DNA from: an uncultured Lachnospiraceae bacterium
GTDB taxonomy: Bacteria > Bacillota > Clostridia > Lachnospirales > Lachnospiraceae
Direction: 5' to 3'
Length of the DNA: 6,519 nucleotides
Assembly (NCBI GenBank): GCA_910585075.1
Contig: CAJUED010000098.1
Span: forward strand, 1 to 6,519
Shown one piece after another: positions 1 to 6,265 of this stretch. The position numbers and the translations under genes were made by a program. The first letter of the stretch is position 1. The number at the start of each line of letters is the position of its first letter. The notes below the pieces were generated by a model. That model did no database searches. It was not told the origin of the DNA and saw nothing but the letters and a program-made list of their open reading frames with translations.

Positions 1-45
1 CAGACCGCCGCATATGGCGGATGATGGCCATAGTGCGGCGGTTTG
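1..45 (-). terminator. Long GC-rich hairpin, probable terminator of the ABC operon
   Basis: Positions 1-12 pair with 34-45 (12 pairs, one of them G-T), and 13-18 pair with 27-32 (TATGGC/GCCATA). This leaves an 8-nt loop at 19-26 and a single bulged G at 33. The hairpin lies 23 bp beyond the ATPase stop codon, where an intrinsic terminator of the leftward operon is expected. The U-tract that would follow on the minus strand lies outside the window, so that half cannot be seen. On the plus strand the hairpin is followed by a T-rich run (TTTGTCTTTTG), so it may also stop transcription arriving from the left. Confidence 0.6.
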
Positions 46-68
46 TCTTTTGTAGGGTTCCTTCATTT

Positions 69-698
69 CTATGAGCCAATTATTCCATTCGTAATCTGTA
101 CAATTTCATCTGCCTCATTTGCCAAATATTTACTATGTGTAACAACGATTACGCATTTCCCCAACTCATGCGCAGTCTGCCTTAATAACTCAATAATTCC
201 CTCTGCCGTCTGTTCATCCAGATTCCCGGTCGGCTCATCTGCCAATAAGACTTTTGCATTGCTTGCCAGCGCCCTTGCAATCGCTACACGTTGCTGTTGC
301 CCACCGGACAGCTTCATTACATTTCTTTTCCATGCTTCCTGTGGGATATTCACTTTTGTAAGCAGTTCCCCCGGCTTATCTGTTCCTCCCAGCCTTACGT
401 TTTCCTCCGTGGTGAGATAATCAATCAGGTTATACTCCTGAAAAACTAAGGATACATGGTTCTTTCTGTGGTAATTCAAACCCTTCGCAAGGATATCTTC
501 CCCTTCATATAGAATGGTGCCTCCTGTTGGGCTGTCAAGCCCTGCCAGCAAAGATAAGAGAGTCGTTTTTCCGGCTCCGCTGGCCCCGATAATGGCATAA
601 AACTTTTTTTCTTCAAACCGCACAGAAATATCGCCTAAAACTTTCCTGTCCTTTTGGGATTTATATACATATTCTATATTTTTTGCTTCTAATATCAT
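69..698 (-). CDS. ABC transporter ATP-binding protein, MacB/LolD-like family
   Basis: This cytoplasmic ATPase of 209 aa powers the two FtsX-type permeases encoded just upstream. All nucleotide-binding motifs are present in order: Walker A GASGAGKT (38-45), Q-loop Gln87 in VFQEYNL, signature LSGGQ (130-134) followed by QQRVAIARAL, Walker B VLLADEP (150-156) with catalytic Glu155, D-loop GNLD (158-161), and switch His188 in VVTHS. The LSGGQQQRVAIARAL...ADEPTGNLD block is typical of the MacB/LolD/FtsE group, which partners with FtsX-domain permeases. It is slightly shorter than the usual 220-250 aa and has no C-terminal extra domain. I chose the ATG at 698 because a strong TAAGGAGGA site precedes it and MILEAKNIEYVYK is a normal N-terminus for the family. 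A longer reading frame up to 806 would overlap the permease gene. It is the last gene of the operon, 47 bp after the second permease. Confidence 0.93.
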   Translation of the reverse strand: MILEAKNIEYVYKSQKDRKVLGDISVRFEEKKFYAIIGASGAGKTTLLSLLAGLDSPTGGTILYEGEDILAKGLNYHRKNHVSLVFQEYNLIDYLTTEENVRLGGTDKPGELLTKVNIPQEAWKRNVMKLSGGQQQRVAIARALASNAKVLLADEPTGNLDEQTAEGIIELLRQTAHELGKCVIVVTHSKYLANEADEIVQITNGIIGS

Positions 699-706
699 TT
701 CAACTG

Positions 707-715
707 TCCTCCTTA
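707..715 (-). promoter_or_regulatory. Ribosome binding site fixing the ATPase start
   Basis: The minus strand reads TAAGGAGGA here, with 9 nt between AGGAGG and the ATG at 698. It decides for this start over in-frame ATGs further upstream, which lie inside or beside the 3' end of the permease gene. Confidence 0.8.
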
Positions 716-745
716 CCTTATTTACACCTGCGCGCATAAACTGTT

Positions 746-2188
746 TTATAAATCCTGCAGGATATCCTTGGGATTTCTCTTCAATATGCCAATACCCGAT
801 ACACATACAGATATCACAATAAGCAGGGCAATGCCCGAAACATCCTGTATTAACATCCCGGAAGTAATTTCTGCCTGCACGCCCACCACATTCTGCCCTG
901 ATTTTTCATATGACAATGCCACTTTCCCTTCATCCAGTAAATCCTGTTCTCCCGCACTCTGTACCTGCTGTTCTACCAGATAATCCGCCGTCAGGCCTGA
1001 CACTCCCGGTGCCGCCAAGAAGGAAACCAACACAGCCACTGCTGCAATCATAAGTGCTTCTGCCATGATCTGGGCCAAAATCCGTATTTTTGAAGTTCCC
1101 ATTGACAGCATGATTCCAATTTCCCTATTCCGGCTTTTCATCCAGAACTGAAAAATTAGGAACAGGATAATCAGGCCTGCCCCTGAAATTACCCAGACTA
1201 AAATTCTGCTGTACTTCTCCATTTCATTAAAATTTGCGGACAGGGTATTCATATTTCCGTTATTGTCAATCAGGTCATACCTTTCCCACGCTATATCTAC
1301 CCCCATTACACTTATCTTTACAGCTTCATATTCATCCACATCTGCAATCTTAAAATATGCCTTTTCATATAATGGGTCGCCTGCCTTTCCATCCACCTTT
1401 TCAGGGAAATCCAAATCCGTAAAAATAATATTTTCAGACCGGTAAGTATCCCCATACATATAAGGAGCTATAGGTTGGTTTACCCGATAGATACCGACAA
1501 CTTCTGCTTCATAAATCATAGGATCCTCTTTATCCCGGCAGTTGCCAAAACTTATTCTGCTTCCAATTTCTAATTGGTTTTTATCTGCAAGCTCTGCTGA
1601 AATGACACAGACATCCTTTTCACCTTCTTTAATCATTCTGCCGTCCATGATAAAAGCATTTCCCGAAAGAAAATTGGAATCCATGGACATATCTTTGTTC
1701 CCGACCAGCGACACGCCTCCAAGGTCGCTATACTGATCCATATCCTCGTCCTCAATGCGGATAAAACCAACTGGTCTTGCAGCCGTTGTAACTGTTGTAA
1801 TATTGTAATCGGCAATCCCTTCTGTACCCGCTATTTTTTCGATATCCTCCACTAACAGGGTTTCAAAAGAATTATCCGTCCATGTTCTCCAGCTTTCTAC
1901 TCCGTTTATTGTAATTTTTTCCTGATGGTATCCGCCCAGGCTGCCTTCCTTATGATCAAGCTGCCTTGATAACTCATCAATCCTCCGATGCCGGTCTGCC
2001 TCATTTTCTTCCAGCAGAAGCCCTGCCCCGACTGCCTGCCTTGTATTATCCTGCATCTGAACAGTTGCTTTTCCACTGCTCATTCCAGCCAACAGCAGCA
2101 GGCTGATGGTAAATACAGTTACAAACAGCAGGATGCTTTTTACAGGTTTTCTGATAACAGAACGCCATGCCAAACTAAAACCTCTCAT
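746..2188 (-). CDS. FtsX/MacB-type ABC transporter permease (480 aa)
   Basis: This is a membrane subunit of the ABC transporter. The layout is the MacB one: a cytoplasmic N-terminus LAWRSVIRKPVKS, a first helix at about 18-36, a large extracytoplasmic domain at about 40-325, then three helices at about 327-349, 371-393 and 451-468. The extracytoplasmic domain contains the MacB-core-like stretch LADKNQLEIGSRISFGN...AEVVGIY (about 200-234). The loop after helix 2 reads KSRNREIGIMLSMGTSKIRI, a classic FtsX-domain signature that probably couples to the ATPase. The C-terminus KRNPKDIL matches the usual FtsX-family ending. The start has a GAGGGA site 6 nt upstream, formed by the last codons of the preceding permease gene. 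Only 3 bp separate the two genes, so translation is probably coupled. MacB-type permeases move substrates by transmembrane mechanotransmission. The substrate here is unknown; an antimicrobial peptide or envelope component is inference. Confidence 0.9.
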   Translation of the reverse strand: MRGFSLAWRSVIRKPVKSILLFVTVFTISLLLLAGMSSGKATVQMQDNTRQAVGAGLLLEENEADRHRRIDELSRQLDHKEGSLGGYHQEKITINGVESWRTWTDNSFETLLVEDIEKIAGTEGIADYNITTVTTAARPVGFIRIEDEDMDQYSDLGGVSLVGNKDMSMDSNFLSGNAFIMDGRMIKEGEKDVCVISAELADKNQLEIGSRISFGNCRDKEDPMIYEAEVVGIYRVNQPIAPYMYGDTYRSENIIFTDLDFPEKVDGKAGDPLYEKAYFKIADVDEYEAVKISVMGVDIAWERYDLIDNNGNMNTLSANFNEMEKYSRILVWVISGAGLIILFLIFQFWMKSRNREIGIMLSMGTSKIRILAQIMAEALMIAAVAVLVSFLAAPGVSGLTADYLVEQQVQSAGEQDLLDEGKVALSYEKSGQNVVGVQAEITSGMLIQDVSGIALLIVISVCVSGIGILKRNPKDILQDL

Positions 2189-2191
2189 TTA

Positions 2192-3409
2192 CTATCCCTC
2201 CATTTTTGATAAAATGTCTTTTGGGTTTGCCCTTAAAATGGGCAGCAATGAAATACAGACAGCAATAACCGCTATACAGCCTCCTGCAAAGAACATTGCT
2301 GCAATATCCCCTGCCTGTAAGGAAACTGACAGGAAAACTGCCGTATTTTCTTCCATGAGCAGTTCCTTCATAATTCCTGCCATCCCACTTCCTATTACAC
2401 AGGCGCCAGATACAGACAAACAAAAAACGGCTGCCGTTTCCATAAAAACCTGCATGAGAATATCCGTTTTCTTTTTTCCCATACTGATAAAAACAGCAAT
2501 TTCCCTCTTTCTCGACCTCATCCACATACAGAGTAATATTGAAGTAATTGTCACCCCTGCAGCCAGCGTGAATACCAGCATAAGTTTCATCACACGGACT
2601 ATCCTGTTCAGCGGCACCTCCAGCTGACGATATAATATATCAGCAGTGGTGATCTCCACTCTGCTGCCCAAAAAATCTTTTAATTCCTGTACCAGAACAT
2701 CTATCTGATCCGGTTTTTTGGTATATACCGCTATCTTACGGTAACCCGCATTATCGAATAGCCCCGTATAGGATTCATTGTCAATAAAAATCTGGTTTTC
2801 GATACGGTTTACCGCCGGCAGGGTATCCATCTGGTTTCTCTCGCTTCCCGCAACAAAAACACCTATGATCTTTACATTGATCACACTCCCTGTTTCTGTC
2901 CCGACTTCCATCTCATCCCCTATTTCAAGGCCATTTGCATCCGCCAGCGCAAAATTGATCACAGCCCCTTTCCCAGAGCTCTCCGTAATCATATCCCCCT
3001 TCATCAGGCGGTATCTTAAGTCACTAAAGGCGCTGTCACGTTCCAGCTCATCATAAGACAGCAATGTTACCTTCCAGTTATTTTCATCCTCGGAATCACT
3101 GTTTGTAATGGGATTAAAATTAACGGGATAAACGGCACTGTCAGCCATGCGGTTGACGGATATCACTCCATCCATATCCCGGATTTCCCTGACCTCATTT
3201 TCCGTAATAAATCGGTCACTCCCCTTCACTTCCAGTACCGCCTTGGTTCCCATCTTTTCCTGCATAGTAATCCGGGAATCCTCTGTGGCATGCAGAATCA
3301 TGTAAGAACCCAGGATCATGCTGTTTATGAACAGCAATACCAAAAGCAAAATAAATGTTTTAGACTTCTTCCGGCATAAATACCGGAAGGCAAGCTGATA
3401 GAATTTCAA
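2192..3409 (-). CDS. FtsX/MacB-type ABC transporter permease (405 aa), TTG start
   Basis: This is the second, shorter permease, probably forming a heterodimer with the 480-aa one. It shares the architecture: N-terminal LAFRYLCRKKSKT, helix 1 at about 18-40, an extracytoplasmic domain at about 42-270, and helices at about 275-297, 321-345 and 369-392. The domain contains a MacB-like segment LADANGLEIGDEMEVG...VKIIGVF (about 155-185). After helix 2 it reads RSRKREIAVFISMGKKKTDIL, the FtsX signature, and it ends in RANPKDIL. Its extracytoplasmic domain is clearly shorter than its partner's and the two differ in sequence throughout, so they are distinct subunits rather than a recent duplication. 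The start codon is TTG (3409-3407), supported by a perfect AGGAGGT 7 nt upstream; no ATG lies nearby in frame. It starts 19 bp after the lipoprotein stop codon and ends 3 bp before the next permease. Confidence 0.9.
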   Translation of the reverse strand: MKFYQLAFRYLCRKKSKTFILLLVLLFINSMILGSYMILHATEDSRITMQEKMGTKAVLEVKGSDRFITENEVREIRDMDGVISVNRMADSAVYPVNFNPITNSDSEDENNWKVTLLSYDELERDSAFSDLRYRLMKGDMITESSGKGAVINFALADANGLEIGDEMEVGTETGSVINVKIIGVFVAGSERNQMDTLPAVNRIENQIFIDNESYTGLFDNAGYRKIAVYTKKPDQIDVLVQELKDFLGSRVEITTADILYRQLEVPLNRIVRVMKLMLVFTLAAGVTITSILLCMWMRSRKREIAVFISMGKKKTDILMQVFMETAAVFCLSVSGACVIGSGMAGIMKELLMEENTAVFLSVSLQAGDIAAMFFAGGCIAVIAVCISLLPILRANPKDILSKMEG

Positions 3410-3416
3410 AATGAAT

Positions 3417-3423
3417 ACCTCCT
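3417..3423 (-). promoter_or_regulatory. Strong ribosome binding site in front of a TTG start
   Basis: The minus strand reads AGGAGGT, followed by the 7-nt spacer ATTCATT and then TTG. The near-ideal site and spacing support TTG as the true initiation codon of the 405-aa permease. A strong site paired with a weak start codon may tune subunit stoichiometry, which is inference. Confidence 0.75.
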
Positions 3424-3428
3424 GCTGT

Positions 3429-4088
3429 TCAGGCTGTTCTATGGCATATGATAACTTTTGTAGCCGTTACATGATGTGTGTCCTCAAAGCTCCCATAGAT
3501 AATAACACTTGACTGTTTCTTAATGTCAGCTACAGATGCCTGCTCCAATTCTGCAGTCCCGGTTGAAGTATAGATAGTTGCAATCTGAACCACACAGCCC
3601 TCCTGATATGTCACCACTACATTTGTATCTTCACTTTCATACCCAGGTGCGGCAACTACGCCAGTTTTTCCGTCATCTTCTGTTGTGGCGGCACTTACTG
3701 TACAGCTGCCATCCGAAAATTCCACAACGCTCCCTGTGATAGCCGCTGATGAATACAGGCTGTCTGCATCCACTTTCTCAACTGTACCATTATCTGTGGT
3801 ATTACTCTGGTTCTCCTGCGAAGCATCCGCTCCGTCTGTTCCATCCCCATCCGGCAGGGAACTGTCTTTGTTTTCCTGGCTGCTATTGCCATCCGTATTA
3901 TCTGCTTTAGGAGCAATGTTATCATTTTCATCTGAATGCATATCCTCGTCATCAAATATGCTGCTTTGATACTCTTTTACAGGCATATTCCCACCCCCTG
4001 TCTTTTCATCTGCTCCAGTGCCACATCCTGTAAGAGCTGATATGCACAATCCAATTACTAAACCCTTCCACATTTTTTGATTTTTCAT
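3429..4088 (-). CDS. Putative secreted lipoprotein with acidic linker and C-terminal beta-rich domain
   Basis: This 219-aa protein is the first gene of the transporter operon. A basic N-terminus (MKNQKMWKG) and a hydrophobic stretch lead to a lipobox L-T-G-C with Cys22 as the lipidated residue, so it should be anchored to the outer face of the membrane. Residues about 23-105 form a low-complexity linker rich in Asp, Glu, Ser, Asn, Gly and Thr, probably disordered and strongly acidic. Residues about 110-215 look beta-rich (ITGSVVEFSDGSCTVSA, NVVVTYQEGCVVQIATI, DIKKQSSVIIYGSF, VTATKVII), reminiscent of small OB-fold-like domains of the DUF5666 type; this resemblance is by eye only. The start has an AAAGGAAG site 7 nt upstream. 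Position in the operon suggests a partner of the transporter, perhaps a substrate-binding or adaptor protein standing in for the MacA-type adaptor. I do not recognise a named family. Confidence 0.82.
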   Translation of the reverse strand: MKNQKMWKGLVIGLCISALTGCGTGADEKTGGGNMPVKEYQSSIFDDEDMHSDENDNIAPKADNTDGNSSQENKDSSLPDGDGTDGADASQENQSNTTDNGTVEKVDADSLYSSAAITGSVVEFSDGSCTVSAATTEDDGKTGVVAAPGYESEDTNVVVTYQEGCVVQIATIYTSTGTAELEQASVADIKKQSSVIIYGSFEDTHHVTATKVIICHRTA

Positions 4089-4115
4089 AATAAAACTTCC
4101 TTTCTGTTTTTTTTC

Positions 4116-4143
4116 ATTTTAGCTGCAAAGTCCTAAAAAAGTC
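4116..4143 (-). promoter_or_regulatory. Candidate promoter and regulator site of the lipoprotein/ABC operon
   Basis: On the minus strand a -10-like TAAAAT (4121-4116) lies 27 bp upstream of the lipoprotein start, giving a leader of about 20 nt that carries the ribosome binding site. No good -35 element lies 16-18 bp upstream. Instead, the hexamer GACTTT occurs twice with an 11-bp period (4143-4138 and 4132-4127), ending 5 bp before the -10. Missing -35 elements and period-11 repeats are typical of promoters activated by OmpR-family regulators. The assignment is inference from pattern. Confidence 0.4.
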
Positions 4144-4171
4144 TTGTAATTGGAATCAATTTAAACGTCAC

Positions 4172-4193
4172 TTTTTATAGGATTTTTATAGAA
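4172..4193 (+). promoter_or_regulatory. 11-bp tandem direct repeat, probable OmpR-family regulator box
   Basis: TTTTTATAGGA (4172-4182) is immediately followed by TTTTTATAGAA (4183-4193): two head-to-tail 11-mers differing at one position. OmpR/PhoB-family regulators bind as head-to-tail dimers to direct repeats with an 11-bp period, and such boxes often replace the -35 element. This box covers the -35 area of the promoter for the regulator gene, ending 8 bp before its -10. It is probably the binding site of the neighbouring response regulator, giving autoregulation. Confidence 0.6.
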
Positions 4194-4198
4194 TTATC

Positions 4199-4207
4199 TG
4201 CTATACT
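4199..4207 (+). promoter_or_regulatory. Extended -10 promoter for the two-component operon
   Basis: TGCTATACT matches an extended -10 (TGnTATAAT with one mismatch). No clear -35 is seen at the usual distance; the 11-bp tandem repeat sits there instead. Transcription would begin near 4214, about 77 nt upstream of the preferred regulator start and about 17 nt upstream of an alternative in-frame ATG at 4231. Confidence 0.55.
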
Positions 4208-4230
4208 GAATAGAAAAGAGGAACCCGCAA

Positions 4231-4290
4231 ATGGAAAAATGTCTTTCCAGCCATATGTGGAGCGACACCATGGAAAGAGGATTTGATATC
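4231..4290 (+). promoter_or_regulatory. Regulator leader with alternative start and competing hairpins
   Basis: This stretch is open in frame with the response regulator. It has its own ATG at 4231 with GAGGAA 7 nt upstream, and a second in-frame ATG at 4270. TTTCCA at 4244-4249 can pair either with TGGAAA at 4232-4237 (6-nt loop) or, as TCTTTCCA from 4242, with TGGAAAGA at 4271-4278 (21-nt loop). The second pairing would cover most of the GGAAAGAGG ribosome binding site used by the start at 4291. Whether this is a regulatory leader or simply a 20-residue N-terminal extension cannot be settled from sequence alone. Confidence 0.35.
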
Positions 4291-4989
4291 ATGAAAATAC
4301 TATTGCTTGAAGATGATATAGAACTTTGCAGTTCCATACAGGATGAACTGCAAAAAGCCGGATATATAGTTGACTGCTGCTATGATGGAGAAACCGCCAT
4401 GATCCATGCACTGAATATAGAATACTGCTATGACCTGGCAGTCATTGACCGTATGCTCCCCATCATTGACGGAATGACAATTATTAAGGCCATGCGCCGG
4501 AAGGGAATTGCAATTCCTGTCATTATTATTACGGGGATGTCAGAACTAAATGACAGGATAGAGGGACTGGACAATGGTGCAGATGACTATCTGGTAAAAC
4601 CTTTTCATATCGCAGAACTGCTTGCCCGCATCAGAGCGCTGACCAGGCGTCCCGCCGAAATAAAACAGGAAATGCACATTTGCTTTTCTGATCTGTCTTT
4701 CAATCAGATGGAACGTATCTTGTCATGCGGCAAAAATTCCCTGCTTTTAACTGCGAAAGAGTCCGAGGTACTGTCTGCCTTTATAAACCACCCCCAATCC
4801 CTCATTACCAGAGAGCAGCTGATATACAAAATTTGGGGAACCGATACAGACATCGTACCCGGAAACGTGGATAATTATATTTCGTTTCTCAGGAAACGGT
4901 TACGGGAGATAGGAAGCTGCTGCGAAATAAAAACGGTTTACGGATCTGGCTATAAATTGGAGGGCAAAAATGCTGGAGCATTTATATAA
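4291..4989 (+). CDS. OmpR-family DNA-binding response regulator
   Basis: This 232-aa cytoplasmic transcription regulator is phosphorylated by the adjoining kinase. Its receiver domain (1-118) has the acidic pocket Asp8/Asp9 in LLLEDD, phospho-acceptor Asp53 in VIDRMLP, Thr81 in IIITG, and Lys103 in LVKPF. The winged-helix effector (about 128-224) shows LLLTAKESEVLSAF, REQLIYKIWG, the recognition helix NVDNYISFLRKRL (192-204) and the wing TVYGSGYKL. Length is typical of the family. I chose the ATG at 4291 because receivers normally begin MKILLLEDD and GGAAAGAGG precedes it, 10 nt away. An in-frame ATG at 4231 with a good site would add 20 residues (MEKCLSSHMWSDTMERGFDI), which is unusual for the family but not excluded. 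The gene overlaps the kinase gene by 20 bp. Likely targets are the tandem repeats in the divergent region upstream. Confidence 0.92.
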   Translation: MKILLLEDDIELCSSIQDELQKAGYIVDCCYDGETAMIHALNIEYCYDLAVIDRMLPIIDGMTIIKAMRRKGIAIPVIIITGMSELNDRIEGLDNGADDYLVKPFHIAELLARIRALTRRPAEIKQEMHICFSDLSFNQMERILSCGKNSLLLTAKESEVLSAFINHPQSLITREQLIYKIWGTDTDIVPGNVDNYISFLRKRLREIGSCCEIKTVYGSGYKLEGKNAGAFI

Positions 4990-6265
4990 AAAACTTCATC
5001 TTATTTTTATCAGTTCCATTATGTCCATCATAACCGTCATTATTGGAATTTTATGCAATGATTTCATTGATAATAAACGGCAAAACGACAGTATTTTTTT
5101 CGGGCGGCTTTCTACGTTAATGATTTATGAACTGGAAAATCCGGAAAAAAGCCCTCAAACGGTTATCAAGCCCTATGAAGATAACTATTCCATTTTTGCC
5201 GTGCTAAAGGATGCACAGGGAAATGTGATTTATCAAAGTCCTCTCTCATTTCCAACCGATATAACCTTTTTATTAAGTCAATTTACAGAGAAGGCAAATG
5301 TTGAATCTGTCACAGCATTGGATCAGACAAAGGCTACAACACAAGGCGGGGTTTTATCTTTTTCCGGTAGTTCACATGATAAATATTGGGGAATACCGGC
5401 TGTTGTCATTGACAAAAACGGAACCCTGTTTTATCTGAGCCTGCTGCACCGGCAAAAGACAATTTTTGAACTGATAGGGAAACAACTGCCTTTTTATATA
5501 CTGCTATGGGTTATCTCCTTATTCTGTATCATAATTGTAAGCCGATTTCTGCTGAAACACGCTATAGAACCAACCGAAAAAGTATTACAAAGCCAGAAAG
5601 GTTTTATTGCCGCTGCCTCCCACGAGCTAAAAGCGCCGCTTGCAGTCATACTTGCCAACAATGACAAAATAAACAGATTAAGCGACGGCATACCGGATAT
5701 TAAAAAGGCCGCAAATATTATAGATGCAGAAACTATGCGAATGTCAAAGTTGATTAAAGATATGCTTTTACTGGCCTCCTCAGATTCCGGAACACGCAAT
5801 ATCAATAAAACAATGGTAAATATTGATACTTTGCTGATCGCCCTTTATGAAGCTTATGAACCGATATGCGGCCAGAAAGGAATTCCTTTAGATGCAGATT
5901 TTATGGATATCCACTTTCCCGTACTATACACAGACCGGGAATACCTTTTTCAGATCTTAAGCATTTTTATGGATAATGCCATTTCTCATTCTGAAACGAA
6001 AGCATCAATCCAAATAAAAGCCACTCTGTCACGCAAGGCTATAACTATTTCTGTTATTGATCACGGACAGGGAATCTCTGCCGAGGACAAACCTTACATT
6101 TTTGACCGCTTTTACTGTGCCGATAAGTCACATACGGATAAGTCACATTTTGGTCTTGGACTAAGCATAGCAAAAGAGTTGGCAGAATTTTTGTCTGCGG
6201 ATGTCGGGATAAAGAATACAGAAGGTGGTGGAGCTACTTTTTTTCTTACACTTCCGTTAAAATAG
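4970..6265 (+). CDS. Sensor histidine kinase, two-pass membrane protein
   Basis: This 431-aa kinase senses an extracytoplasmic signal and phosphorylates the response regulator. Helix 1 lies at about 11-29 (LIFISSIMSIITVIIGIL), an extracellular sensor region at about 35-170, and helix 2 at about 173-195. The dimerisation domain holds the H-box SHELKAPLAVI with phospho-acceptor His218. The ATP-binding domain shows the N-box FMDNAISH with Asn336, G1 DHGQG (364-368), the F-box FDRFY (378-382), and G2 HFGLGL (393-398). No obvious HAMP domain separates helix 2 from the H-box, which follow each other within about 20 residues. The sensor is larger than the nearly absent loop of BceS-type kinases, so direct ligand sensing is plausible. 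A GGAGGG site 5 nt before the ATG lies inside the regulator gene, so translation is coupled. All catalytic motifs are intact. Confidence 0.93.
   Translation: MLEHLYKKLHLIFISSIMSIITVIIGILCNDFIDNKRQNDSIFFGRLSTLMIYELENPEKSPQTVIKPYEDNYSIFAVLKDAQGNVIYQSPLSFPTDITFLLSQFTEKANVESVTALDQTKATTQGGVLSFSGSSHDKYWGIPAVVIDKNGTLFYLSLLHRQKTIFELIGKQLPFYILLWVISLFCIIIVSRFLLKHAIEPTEKVLQSQKGFIAAASHELKAPLAVILANNDKINRLSDGIPDIKKAANIIDAETMRMSKLIKDMLLLASSDSGTRNINKTMVNIDTLLIALYEAYEPICGQKGIPLDADFMDIHFPVLYTDREYLFQILSIFMDNAISHSETKASIQIKATLSRKAITISVIDHGQGISAEDKPYIFDRFYCADKSHTDKSHFGLGLSIAKELAEFLSADVGIKNTEGGGATFFLTLPLK

Noticed and set aside
43..420. Plus-strand open frame of 125 aa opposite the ATPase 3' end
   Set aside because: It lies antisense to conserved ABC motifs, begins inside the terminator hairpin and has no family features.
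729..736. Palindrome TGCGCGCA in the gap between the second permease and the ATPase
   Set aside because: It is only 8 bp long with no flanking symmetry, and is likely chance.
699..806. N-terminal extension of the ATPase by 36 residues
   Set aside because: It would overlap the permease 3' end, and the added residues are unlike the family; the strong ribosome binding site at 707-715 favours the ATG at 698.
2106..2627. Plus-strand open frame of 173 aa across the junction of the two permease genes
   Set aside because: It is antisense to two well-supported permease genes, has no recognisable domain, and its serine/isoleucine/threonine-rich composition is that of a reversed membrane-protein gene.
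3685..3969. Plus-strand open frame opposite the lipoprotein linker, and a minus-strand frame in the same place
   Set aside because: Both are shadows created by the low-complexity acidic codons; neither has a ribosome binding site or recognisable sequence.
5494..5805. Minus-strand open frame of 103 aa opposite the kinase
   Set aside because: It is antisense to helix 2 and the H-box region of an intact kinase, and has no independent support.
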